Shown piece by piece: positions 48,293 through 56,363 of a stretch of DNA of 64,000 nucleotides. Source of the stretch: Pelagibacterium sediminicola. GTDB taxonomy: Bacteria > Pseudomonadota > Alphaproteobacteria > Rhizobiales > Devosiaceae. The notes beneath the pieces were generated by a model. It was not told the DNA's origin, ran no database searches, and saw only the letters and a program-made list of their open reading frames with translations. The stretch's first letter is position 1, and the number at the start of each line of letters is the position of its first letter. The stretch lies in assembly GCF_003390885.1 (NCBI RefSeq), contig NZ_QMEL01000005.1:62001-126000 (forward strand). The letters run 5' to 3'. Both the position numbers and the translations under genes were made by a program.

Positions 48293-49216
48293 CTAATGCC
48301 GCGCGACCAGCGCCACGGCGATACGCGCCGCGATCGCCGCGTTATGCTTGACCAGCGCGATATTGGTCTCGAGGCTTTTCCCGCCCGTCAGCTCGAAAAT
48401 CCGGTTCAGCAGATAGGGCGTCAGATCCTTGCGCGACACCCCCTCCGCCTCCGCGTCGGCGATTGCCGCCCCGATCCGCGCCTCGATCTCGTCGGCATCG
48501 ATGGCATCGGCCTCGGGCACCGGGTTGGCGACCAGAATTCCGCCCTGCATGCCCAATTCGCGCTGCATGGTGATGATCTCGGCCACCTCACCCGGCGTTT
48601 CGAGCCGGTAATCGACCGGATAAGGGCTGGTGCGCGCGAAAAAGGCGGGAAACACGTCCGTCTGGTAGCCGATCACCGGCACGCCGTTGGTTTCCAGCAC
48701 TTCGAGCGTCTTGGGAATATCGAGGATCGACTTGGCGCCCGCGCAGATCACCGTCACCGGCGTCTGGGACAATTCGCGCAGATCGGCCGAAATATCGAAG
48801 GTCGTTTCGGCACCCCGGTGCACGCCGCCAATGCCGCCCGTCGCAAAAATGCGGATGCCCACCAGATCGGCGATCTGCATGGTGGTGGCAACGGTTGTGC
48901 CCGCCGTCTTGCCCGAAACGAGCAAAGCCGCCACGTCGCGCCGCGACGCCTTGGCCGCCTCCAGCCCAGTCCGCGCCAGCGTCTCCAGCACGTCCTCGGT
49001 CAACCCGACGCGCAATTTCCCGCCCAGCAGGGCAATAGTCGCCGGAACGGCCCCGTTCTCACGCACCACCGCTTCCACAGCCTGCGCCATTTCCAGGTTC
49101 TGCGGATAGGGCATGCCATGCGTGATGATGGTCGATTCGAGCGCAACGACCGGCTGATTCTCCGCCAGCGCCGCGGCGACCTCTTCACTGATTGCCAGAT
49201 GCGCGTGAATGCTCAT
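48293..49216 (-). CDS. psuG: pseudouridine-5'-phosphate glycosidase
   Basis: A 307-aa manganese enzyme that splits pseudouridine 5'-phosphate into uracil and ribose 5-phosphate. Conserved: VALESTIITHGMPYPQN, TIALLGGKLRVGLT, FATGGIGGVHRGAETTFDISADL, VICAGAKSILDIPKTLEVLE, GYQTDVFPAFF, LTPYLLNRI. Start ATG 49216 with AAAGAGGT upstream. Operon with the kinase gene: a salvage route for modified RNA breakdown products. Confidence 0.95.
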   Translation of the reverse strand: MSIHAHLAISEEVAAALAENQPVVALESTIITHGMPYPQNLEMAQAVEAVVRENGAVPATIALLGGKLRVGLTEDVLETLARTGLEAAKASRRDVAALLVSGKTAGTTVATTMQIADLVGIRIFATGGIGGVHRGAETTFDISADLRELSQTPVTVICAGAKSILDIPKTLEVLETNGVPVIGYQTDVFPAFFARTSPYPVDYRLETPGEVAEIITMQRELGMQGGILVANPVPEADAIDADEIEARIGAAIADAEAEGVSRKDLTPYLLNRIFELTGGKSLETNIALVKHNAAIAARIAVALVARH

Positions 49217-49308
49217 GAGATACCTCTTTCCGGCAGAATGTGCGATCCTGCTACAACCATAGCGGGGCCATGCGCGCAAGAAAAGCACCGCCTGCCCGTG
49301 CCGCAAAC

Positions 49309-49454
49309 ATCGCCCCCCTCACCCCCAGCCCCTCTCCCACAGGGGGAGAGGGGGGCTCGTAGGCCGAGACATCCGCAGGGTTCCCTTCTCCCCTCGCGGG
49401 AGAAGGTGGGCTTTCGCGCAAGCGAAAGCTCGGATGAGGGGGCAGCGATGCCTA
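49309..49454. repeat. family A multi-hairpin repeat, copy 4
   Basis: CCCCCCTCACCCCCAGCCC, CAGGGGGAGAGGGG, CTTCTCCCCTCGCGGGAGAAG, GGCTTTCGCGCAAGCGAAAGC, CTCGGATGAGGGGGC. Its right edge GCGATGCCTAC, shared with copy 3, contains the complement of the TAG stop codon of the FAH-family gene (49452-49454). Confidence 0.85.
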
Positions 49455-50594
49455 CAGCAACCCCTCAGCCGCCAGATCACCCATCAACCGCCGAACGCCA
49501 TAGGTCCACGGCGCGCATTCGGTCGAGAGCCGTACCGTGTTGACGAGTGCCCCGAGCTTCGGCGAGGAGATGGTCACCACGTCCCCGATCTTGTGGGTAA
49601 AGCCCAGTCCCGGCCCTTCGCGATCCTTGATCGGCGCGAACATGGTGCCGAGATAAAGGATCATGCCGTCCGGGTACTGGTGATGCGGCCCCAGCGCCGC
49701 CTTGACCAGCGATTCGGGCGTGCGCGAGATTTCGCTCATCCGGCTCGTGCCGTCGAGCACGAACCCGTCCGGGCCACGCACTTCGAGCGTCACTTCCGCC
49801 GATTTCACGTCATCGAGCCCGAACGTCTCATCGAACAAGCGCACGAACGGCCCCAGCGAAGCCGAGGCGTTGTTGTCCTTGGCCTTGCCTAAAAGCAGCG
49901 CCGAGCGGCCCTCGACGTCGCGCAAATTGACGTCGTTGCCCAGCGTTGCCCCGATGATCGTGCCCCTCGAATTGACCGCCAGCGCGATTTCCGGTTCGGG
50001 GTTGTTCCAGTTCGAGACCGGGTGCAGTCCGATGTCCGAACCGTGTCCGACGCTGCCCAACGGCTGGCACTTGGTGAAGATTTCTGCATCCGGCCCGATC
50101 CCGACTTCCAGATACTGGCTCCAGATGCCGCGCTCGATGAGGTTCTGCTTGACCGCCATGGCGGCGTCCGACCCCGGCACGAGCTCGGAAAGATCGGTGC
50201 CCACAAGCTCAAGGATTTCCCCGCGCAGCAGATCGGCTCGCGCCGGATCGCCCTTGGCCTGCTCCTCGATCACCCGCTCGAGCAGGCTCACGACGAATGT
50301 GACGCCCGCCGCCTTGATGGCCTGAAGGTCGACCGGCGAAACCAGATGGGGCAGTTTCTGCTGCCCGTCATGGGCCATGCTGTTGGCCATCACCGTTTCC
50401 ACGCTGCCAAGGCTCTCGCCCTTGGCGCTGCGTACATACCCCGCCGGGTCACCCATCTCGCAGATATCGCGCACGGTCGGCGCGGTCCTGGAGGTGATGT
50501 CGATGATCTCCCCGTCCCGCACCGTCACGACGTGCGGCAACGCCGCGCCGGTCCGCGCGCGGCCCAGATAGGTTCCCTCTTTCCAGAAATCCAT
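49452..50594 (-). CDS. fumarylacetoacetate hydrolase (FAH) family protein
   Basis: A 380-aa FAH-fold protein. The metal-binding acidic triad is visible in NNPEPEIALAVNSRG (E-x-E) and in the following NDVNLRDVE. N-terminal part is LGRARTGAALPHVVTVRDGEII. Members hydrolyse or decarboxylate beta-diketo acids in sugar-acid or aromatic pathways; this one resembles the longer sugar-acid-linked type, but the substrate is unknown. Start ATG 50594 after AGAGGAAAG. The stop codon lies at the edge of a family A repeat, so the extreme C-terminus (AAEGLL) may have been altered by the insertion. Confidence 0.86.
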   Translation of the reverse strand: MDFWKEGTYLGRARTGAALPHVVTVRDGEIIDITSRTAPTVRDICEMGDPAGYVRSAKGESLGSVETVMANSMAHDGQQKLPHLVSPVDLQAIKAAGVTFVVSLLERVIEEQAKGDPARADLLRGEILELVGTDLSELVPGSDAAMAVKQNLIERGIWSQYLEVGIGPDAEIFTKCQPLGSVGHGSDIGLHPVSNWNNPEPEIALAVNSRGTIIGATLGNDVNLRDVEGRSALLLGKAKDNNASASLGPFVRLFDETFGLDDVKSAEVTLEVRGPDGFVLDGTSRMSEISRTPESLVKAALGPHHQYPDGMILYLGTMFAPIKDREGPGLGFTHKIGDVVTISSPKLGALVNTVRLSTECAPWTYGVRRLMGDLAAEGLL

Positions 50595-50661
50595 CTCTTT
50601 CCTCTTTTGCAGGATTCGTGTGCGCGACCATACCCAATTGGAGCGTATGTTCCAGCCCGTA

Positions 50662-51000
50662 TCACACACACATCGAAGCAAAGAGGCTTGGCGCAAAGAC
50701 CAGCACTGTCGAAGCCAGCGCCGCAACGGTCAGCCCCAGCCCGGCCCAGGCCAGCGTCCGGGCCGGTTCAAACCCCGCGCCCCGCAAATGCCGCACGATC
50801 CCAACGGCGAACCCGCCAAGAACGACCGTGTGCAGCGCAAAAAGCCCGATCAGCAGCGCGCGCTGAAAACCGGCATCCCAGCCGAACCCGCACCCGATGG
50901 CGTTGAGCGCATAAAGCGCGATGAACGCCACCGACCAGACGATGAACCCGACGACCAGCAGCAAAAGCCGCGATGGCGGAATGGCGGTTGTTTTGTTCAT
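50662..51000 (-). CDS. small membrane protein of the cytochrome oxidase operon
   Basis: A 112-aa protein with three predicted membrane helices (LLLLVVGFIVWSVAFIALYAL, ALLIGLFALHTVVLGGFAV, LAWAGLGLTVAALASTVLVF). Its ATG (51000) overlaps the ctaD stop by 4 nt, so it is co-translated with the oxidase. Likely an accessory subunit or assembly factor. No family named with confidence. Confidence 0.8.
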   Translation of the reverse strand: MNKTTAIPPSRLLLLVVGFIVWSVAFIALYALNAIGCGFGWDAGFQRALLIGLFALHTVVLGGFAVGIVRHLRGAGFEPARTLAWAGLGLTVAALASTVLVFAPSLFASMCV

Positions 51001-53510
51001 CGCACCCCCTCCAGCATCCCGATCAGCGCGGGCATCGCCATCACCAGCATGATCCCGGCGACACCCGTGACAGCGGTATAACCATGCCAAAGGCTCCCGA
51101 TCCTCACCTCTAACTGGGCCCCCGCAACGATCATTCCCCGCCACATCTTGATCGCCGCATTGAGAAGGAAGACCAGCCCGATGGCACTGTGCAAAGCCCC
51201 GTAGCCCAGCAGCGTAAAGACCGTTGCCGCATGGGCATGGCCCGAAGGCGCAGGCATTCCGGTGAGCGCAACGACCGCAAGTCCGATGGTGACGATATAG
51301 ACAGCACTAAGCGCGGCCATGGGCACAAGCGCCCGTCCGGTCCGGTTGGCGCGGACGATCCACCAGCCGAGCGCCCCCGCCGCCGCATAGCCGATCAGCG
51401 CCAGAAACAACAGCGCCCCTCCTCCGGCGATCTCGGAAGGCGGCCAGTTGGGGGCAACGAGCCATACATAGAGCGTTCCGAACACCAGCGAGGCGAACAG
51501 CGTCCCATCGGCAAGCAACGCAAAGACCGTCGCCCACCACGGCGCCGGCCCGTCCACTTCGGTGTGGGGTGGCACCGTCTCGCCGCGCCCGGCATCGAGC
51601 GGCCCGATATCGGGCTCGATCGCGTTGTCCTGCGACCACCAGACAAAGCTGGCCGCCACCAACACCGTGCAACCCAGCGCGAGCCAGTACGCCTTGAACA
51701 GCATCGAGAGCACCGCCAGCCCCGTCAGCACCGCCGCGATCAGCGGAATATAGGACTGCCGGGGCAGCAGCGCGACGTGCTCGATCCGGCCCGTCGTCAT
51801 ATCGACCCCCAGCGTCTCCATGCGCTCGTGGCGCACGAACGCCAGATAGCCCTTCCCTCCCGCGAGGTCGCGCCCGAGCGTTTCAACGTCCAGCCCATCC
51901 GCCCTTTCCTCGATATGGGGAAGCGAGGCAAAGGCGTAGGACGTTGGCCGTGTCGGGATCGCCCATTCGAGCGTCCTGGCCCGCCATGGATTGCGCCGGA
52001 AATACCGTCCGAACCTGAATTGCAGGATCATGTCCGCCAGCACCAGCGCGAACCCCATGGTGAGGATGAACCCGCCCACCGAAGACAAAAGGTTCAGCCA
52101 GTCCCACCCGAAGGCCGAAGGATAGGTATGGACGCGCCGGGGCATCCCCATCAGCCCGGTGATGTGCATGAGGAAAAAGGTGAGGTTGAAGCCGACAAAG
52201 ATCAGCCAGAAGGCGGGAACCGAAATCCGGTGCACGCTCTCGCGCCCCGTCACATGCGGCATCCAGTAATAGATCCCGGCCAGCATGGGAAAGACGAACC
52301 CGCCCACCAGCACGTAATGAAGGTGCGCGACGATAAAGTGGCTGTCGTGAGCCTGCCAGTTGAACGGCACCATCGCGATCATCACCCCCGTCAGCCCGCC
52401 AATGACGAAGATGATGAAGAACCCGAAGATATAGAGCATGGGCACATCGAACCGTGGCCGCCCATGCGCCAGCGTGGCCAGCCACGCAAATATCTGCACC
52501 GCCGTGGGTATCGCAACCACCGCTGACGCGGCGGAAAAGAACGCCAGCGCCAGATGCGGGATGCCCACCGTGAACATGTGGTGCACCCAGAGCCCGAACG
52601 AGAGAAAGGCCAGCGCGACGATGGCGACGATGATGGCGCGGTAGCCCACGATGGGCCGCTGCGCGAACACCGGGATGATCGTCGAGAGCGCCCCGGCGGC
52701 GGGCAGGAAGATGATATAGACCTCCGGGTGCCCGAACAGCCAGAACAGGTGCTGCCAGAGCAGCGGATCGCCCCCGCGCGTCGGATCGAAGAACGGCAGG
52801 CCGAACGCCCGCTCCATTTCCAGAAGGACCGACCCCAGGATCAGCGGCGGAAACCCCACCACCATCATCATCGCGGTCACCAGCATATACCAGGCAAATA
52901 GCGGCATGCGGTCCAGCGACATGCCCGGCGCGCGCAGTTTCAGGATCGAAACGGTGATCTCGATCGCCGCCGTGATCGCCGAAATCTCGACGAACGTTAT
53001 CCCCAGAAGCCACACATCGGCATTGATGCCCGGCGTATAGACGTTGGACGAAAGCGGGGTGTACATGAACCACCCCGTATCGGGCGCCACCCCGAACAGC
53101 ATGGCAGAAATGATGATCGCGCCGCCGAACAGGTAGCACCAATAGCCATAGGCCGAGAGGCGCGGAAACGCGAGGTCGCGCGCGCCCAGCATCTTGGGCA
53201 GGAGATACATCCCCAGCCCTTCGAGCATGGGAATGGCGAACAGGAACATCATCACCGTGCCGTGCATGGTGAAGACCTGGCTATAGAGTTCCGGCCCCAT
53301 GAAGGCCGAATCGGGGGTCGCAAGCTGGGCGCGGATCAGCATGGCCAGAACGCCCCCGATGGCGAAAAACGCCAGCGCCGTCATCATGAACCGCTTGCCG
53401 ACCACCGTATGGTTGACCGCCGAGAGCCGCTCGAACCCCTCGCCGCTCCCCCAGACCCGTTCGAGCGCCTTATGCAGCGCGATGGGCGAAAGCTTCTCGC
53501 GCTCGCTCAT
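50997..53510 (-). CDS. ctaD: cytochrome c oxidase subunits I and III, fused
   Basis: An 837-aa inner-membrane protein. Residues about 1-600 are a heme-copper oxidase subunit I: heme ligand H83 in FTMHGTVMMF, cross-linked HPEVY (261-265), HH in WVHHMFTVG, and VAHLHYVLVGG. From about 625 a subunit III-like segment with further helices follows (WWATVFALLADGTLFASLVFG). This I/III fusion resembles the alternative CoxN-type oxidases of rhizobia. It overlaps coxB (ATGA) and the small membrane gene. Role: terminal, proton-pumping O2 reduction with electrons from cytochrome c. Confidence 0.94.
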   Translation of the reverse strand: MSEREKLSPIALHKALERVWGSGEGFERLSAVNHTVVGKRFMMTALAFFAIGGVLAMLIRAQLATPDSAFMGPELYSQVFTMHGTVMMFLFAIPMLEGLGMYLLPKMLGARDLAFPRLSAYGYWCYLFGGAIIISAMLFGVAPDTGWFMYTPLSSNVYTPGINADVWLLGITFVEISAITAAIEITVSILKLRAPGMSLDRMPLFAWYMLVTAMMMVVGFPPLILGSVLLEMERAFGLPFFDPTRGGDPLLWQHLFWLFGHPEVYIIFLPAAGALSTIIPVFAQRPIVGYRAIIVAIVALAFLSFGLWVHHMFTVGIPHLALAFFSAASAVVAIPTAVQIFAWLATLAHGRPRFDVPMLYIFGFFIIFVIGGLTGVMIAMVPFNWQAHDSHFIVAHLHYVLVGGFVFPMLAGIYYWMPHVTGRESVHRISVPAFWLIFVGFNLTFFLMHITGLMGMPRRVHTYPSAFGWDWLNLLSSVGGFILTMGFALVLADMILQFRFGRYFRRNPWRARTLEWAIPTRPTSYAFASLPHIEERADGLDVETLGRDLAGGKGYLAFVRHERMETLGVDMTTGRIEHVALLPRQSYIPLIAAVLTGLAVLSMLFKAYWLALGCTVLVAASFVWWSQDNAIEPDIGPLDAGRGETVPPHTEVDGPAPWWATVFALLADGTLFASLVFGTLYVWLVAPNWPPSEIAGGGALLFLALIGYAAAGALGWWIVRANRTGRALVPMAALSAVYIVTIGLAVVALTGMPAPSGHAHAATVFTLLGYGALHSAIGLVFLLNAAIKMWRGMIVAGAQLEVRIGSLWHGYTAVTGVAGIMLVMAMPALIGMLEGVR

Positions 53511-54232
53511 TGTGCGCCTCCCGCCATGAAGGCTTCGTAATCCGCCGGATCGTGCGCCACCACCATGAAGCGCATGTCCGTGTGCCCCATCCCGCAGAAT
53601 TCCGCGCACACCCCGTTATAGGCGCCCGGGCGATCCGCCTTGATCCGCACCACGTTCTCATGGCCGGGAATGGCGTCGATCTTGCCCGCCAGCCGGGGCA
53701 CCCAGAACGAATGGACCACATCGCTCGAGGTCACCAGCACATCGACCGCCTGCCCCGCCGGGATATGGAGCACATCGGTTTCCCCCGCCCCCGGATGGTC
53801 GGGATAGGAAAACCGCCACACCCACATCTCGCCCCTTGCCGCAACGCGCGGCACATTCTCATCGGGATGGGCCAGCAGCCGCTCCCCGGCAAACAGCGCG
53901 TAACCGACCAGCGCCGTCAAAACCACGACAGGCATCACCAGCCCGCCATAAACCACCCAGTCCCGCCCCCGAACCCGCGCGCCCACACCGGGCCTCAAAT
54001 AAACCAGCGCGAGCAACGCAAAAACCAGCAGGGCCAACACCGTCGCTCCACCCAGCATCACCCACCACAACCCCGCACTCGACGCAGCGGCAGGACCTGC
54101 GGGATCGAGCGTCGAGAGCGGGCCGGTGCAGGCGGAAAGCCCTAGCGGCAGGAACCATCTTCCCCATCGCGCCGTTGCTTGGGCGAAACCAACACAACGC
54201 TGAGTTCTACGCTGGCACCGCGCACCCCTCAC
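53507..54232 (-). CDS. ctaC: cytochrome c oxidase subunit II, start inside a repeat
   Basis: About 241 aa. The lipoprotein signal WFLPLGLSAC is followed by two membrane helices and the CuA domain, with VHSFWVPRL, CAEFCGMGHTDM (C-x3-C, H, M) as ligands. No cytochrome c domain, so aa3-type. The only nearby in-frame start codons are GTG 54232 and TTG 54238, both inside a family A repeat. The purine run GGGAGAGGGG of the repeat precedes them as a possible ribosome-binding site. ATGs at 54167 and 54158 are out of frame. Exact start uncertain; a frameshift near 54160 would be the alternative. Confidence 0.85.
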   Translation of the reverse strand: MRGARCQRRTQRCVGFAQATARWGRWFLPLGLSACTGPLSTLDPAGPAAASSAGLWWVMLGGATVLALLVFALLALVYLRPGVGARVRGRDWVVYGGLVMPVVVLTALVGYALFAGERLLAHPDENVPRVAARGEMWVWRFSYPDHPGAGETDVLHIPAGQAVDVLVTSSDVVHSFWVPRLAGKIDAIPGHENVVRIKADRPGAYNGVCAEFCGMGHTDMRFMVVAHDPADYEAFMAGGAQ

Positions 54233-54359
54233 CCCCAACCCCTCTCCCTCAAGGGGAGAGGGGGGCTCAAGAGCCGAGGAGCCCCGGATACCCTTCTCCC
54301 CTTGAGGGAGAAGGTGGCCGGAGCGAAGCGGAGGTCGGATGAGGGGTGCTGCGGTGCCA
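54214..54359. repeat. family A multi-hairpin repeat, copy 5, at the ctaC start
   Basis: GCACCCCTCACCCCCAACCC, CCCTCAAGGGGAGAGGGG, CTTCTCCCCTTGAGGGAGAAG, GCCGGAGCGAAGCGG, GTCGGATGAGGGGTGC. It fills almost the whole space between divergent ctaC and the DUF2231 gene, so the oxidase promoter must lie in or be replaced by it. Confidence 0.85.
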
Positions 54360-54388
54360 ACGCCAGACCGTAAACCGGAAGAGAAAAA

Positions 54389-54889
54389 ATGGAACCCGAC
54401 CCCGACACCAAAAGCCCCATCATGGAAGAGGTCGCCAGCCACTCCGTCAGCTCCGTCGTCGCCGTCGCGGGCCACCCGGTGCACGCCATGCTGGTCCACT
54501 TCCCAATCGCGCTGATCTTTGCAACGCTGGGGATCGATATCTTCTACTGGTTCACCGGCGATATATTCTTCCTGCGCGCCGGCGTCTGGGCGGCGGGGTT
54601 CGCCTTTGCGCTCGGGGTCGTCGCCTCCATCGCGGGGACCGCCGAACTCCTGCTTGTCGAGGGCATCCGCGTGCGCGTCGGGAGCTGGACCCATGCGGTC
54701 GCGGCCATGACTCTCCTCTCCATGGCGGGGGCCAATTGGGGCGTAAGGCTCTATTTCCCCGAGGAAGTGTTGCCGCATGGTCTGGTTCTCTCGGTCCTTT
54801 CGGCGATCTTTGCGGGGCTGGCGGGTTGGCATGGCGGCAAACTGGTGTTCGATCATGGGGTTGGCCTCATGGTCTCACCAGACGAATGA
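54389..54889 (+). CDS. DUF2231 membrane protein
   Basis: A 166-aa protein with four predicted helices: the DUF2231 hallmark GHPVHAMLVHFPIALIFA, then WAAGFAFALGVVASIAG, AAMTLLSMAG and a last helix. Histidines in HPVHAMLVHF could bind metal or heme. Start ATG 54389 after GGAAGAG. Members are often near redox or cytochrome genes; function unknown. Its last 23 nt overlap the end of the convergent copD-like gene. Confidence 0.88.
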   Translation: MEPDPDTKSPIMEEVASHSVSSVVAVAGHPVHAMLVHFPIALIFATLGIDIFYWFTGDIFFLRAGVWAAGFAFALGVVASIAGTAELLLVEGIRVRVGSWTHAVAAMTLLSMAGANWGVRLYFPEEVLPHGLVLSVLSAIFAGLAGWHGGKLVFDHGVGLMVSPDE

Positions 54890-55385
54890 GCGGGGCGAAC
54901 ACCGGTTCCAGCATTTCGCCCAGCCGCCCCGGCGCAAAAAACTCCGTCTGGAAATCCCGCATATCGATTTCCGGCTTGCTCGAAACGATAAGGATGATGG
55001 CCGTCGCCACCGCAGTCGTGATTGCCGTTACCATTACATAGCGCCAGGTGGGATAATGCCCCGCCTCCTCGAAGAGCTTCAGGATCACGATGCCCGTCAG
55101 CAGGTGGATGAGGACCAAAAACCCCACGAACACCAGCTTGAGCGTGAACCATGACACGAATGTCTGTTGCGCAAAGATCAGCGCCGTGCCCGAGCCGATG
55201 GCGATGAAGGCGGCGGGCGAAAGGATCGCGATATAGAAAAACCGCGTCATGGCGTGCAGCCGGTGCAGGTCGTGCTCGACCCCCACTTCGCTGCGCTGGC
55301 GGTAGATGAACGGCAGGCAGATCAGGCCGCCCGCCCATATGGCGATTGCCGCGATATGAATGAATTTGAGCCCCGCTGCGAGCAT
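54867..55385 (-). CDS. CopD-like membrane protein
   Basis: A 172-aa protein with four helices and the CopD/YcnJ-type pattern FIHIAAIAIWAGGLICLPFIY, FVSWFTLKLVFVGFLVLIHLL. Histidines and tryptophan in the first helix are the likely copper- or heme-binding residues. Start ATG 55385 shares its last base with the ctaG stop (TGATG). With CtaG, probably in copper delivery or oxidase assembly. Confidence 0.85.
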   Translation of the reverse strand: MLAAGLKFIHIAAIAIWAGGLICLPFIYRQRSEVGVEHDLHRLHAMTRFFYIAILSPAAFIAIGSGTALIFAQQTFVSWFTLKLVFVGFLVLIHLLTGIVILKLFEEAGHYPTWRYVMVTAITTAVATAIILIVSSKPEIDMRDFQTEFFAPGRLGEMLEPVFAPLIRLVRP

Positions 55386-56122
55386 CAGGCCGCCCGCGCC
55401 CGCGGAAAGACAAGGGCCGACAGCCGCCACAGCGCCACCGCGATATAGGGCGCGGCCGCGGGTACCCACATCAGGAGCCCGGCAAGCTGCTGGTCACCAA
55501 GCGGGGAAAGCCCGAAGGGCTGGGTCGTCCCCAGATGGGCGAGATAGACCGGCTGCGGCGCAAAGACGAGCAAGGCACCAAGAAAGCCCATCTGCATGAT
55601 GGTCGCCAGAAGCGCCATGATGCCCCGGCCCTGCTTCGTGAGCGGGGAAAGCACCTCGCGCCAGAGCAGATATGCTGACCCGCCAAGCGTAAGCTGCATC
55701 GCCCAATAGGCGGCGTCATGGGACAGCGCCCAGAGATAGGGGTCCGGCGCATGCCAGAGCCAGACCGTCACCGCGTGCAGGATCACCAGCCCCGACAGCG
55801 GCAGAAGCGGCCCCGCCCGCCAGGGCAGCGCGATCGCCAGCAGCGGCGCGATCCCGGCGATGAGAACGATATGATGGAAAACCCGCGCCGAAAACAGCGC
55901 CGAGGCCAGCGCGCAGAGCGGGGAGATGAACGCCACCGCGATCAGCGCCAAGGACCCGGAAAGAGCCATGCGGCCCGAGGCATCGCGGCGGCCCCATTGC
56001 AGCCAGGCGGCGGCAAGCGCCAGCATGGCAACGAGGATCAGCGGATCGAAATTCCAGCGCGCAAGCAGCGTCGCCGGGATCGGCGCCGGTCCGCAATAAG
56101 GATCAAGGTAGGATTCTGGCAT
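55385..56122 (-). CDS. ctaG: cytochrome c oxidase assembly protein CtaG (caa3 type)
   Basis: A 245-aa, about seven-helix membrane protein of the caa3-CtaG family. It starts with MPESYLDPYCGPAPIP, then ARVFHHIVLIAGIAPLLAIA, WLWHAPDPYLWALS and QMGFLGALLVFAPQPVY. Members help insert CuB into heme-copper oxidase subunit I. Translationally coupled to copD. The 241-nt gap upstream holds a family D repeat. Confidence 0.88.
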   Translation of the reverse strand: MPESYLDPYCGPAPIPATLLARWNFDPLILVAMLALAAAWLQWGRRDASGRMALSGSLALIAVAFISPLCALASALFSARVFHHIVLIAGIAPLLAIALPWRAGPLLPLSGLVILHAVTVWLWHAPDPYLWALSHDAAYWAMQLTLGGSAYLLWREVLSPLTKQGRGIMALLATIMQMGFLGALLVFAPQPVYLAHLGTTQPFGLSPLGDQQLAGLLMWVPAAAPYIAVALWRLSALVFPRARAA

Positions 56123-56239
56123 CGATATCGCCCCGCGTTGAGGCCGATACCGGTCTTCGGCCCCTGTGCTCTAATGCACGAGGGGCCTGATTTGATCCAA
56201 GTTATACGTCAAATGCGTGAGGGGAGACCGCACTGGATT

Positions 56240-56330
56240 GCCGGCAATAAATGCCGGAATGACACTGGTGATTTTCACGGGATACTGCCTCCTTCCGCAT
56301 TGTCACCCCGGGATTTATTCCCGGGGTCCA
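56240..56330. repeat. family D double-hairpin repeat
   Basis: ATTGCCGGCAATAAATGCCGGAAT (about 56240-56262) and ACCCCGGGA-TTTAT-TCCCGGGGT (56305-56327). The opposite loops ATAAA and TTTAT are as in the element before tRNA-Arg. Lies between the aldehyde dehydrogenase stop and ctaG. Confidence 0.8.
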
Positions 56331-56363
56331 GAGCGAAGACAGCCAACCGGCATGAGCCTGCGA

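Noticed and set aside
54233-54856. Longer subunit II reading frame extending through 54856
   Set aside because: The upstream 200 codons are antisense to the DUF2231 gene and the repeat, with no homology to subunit II.
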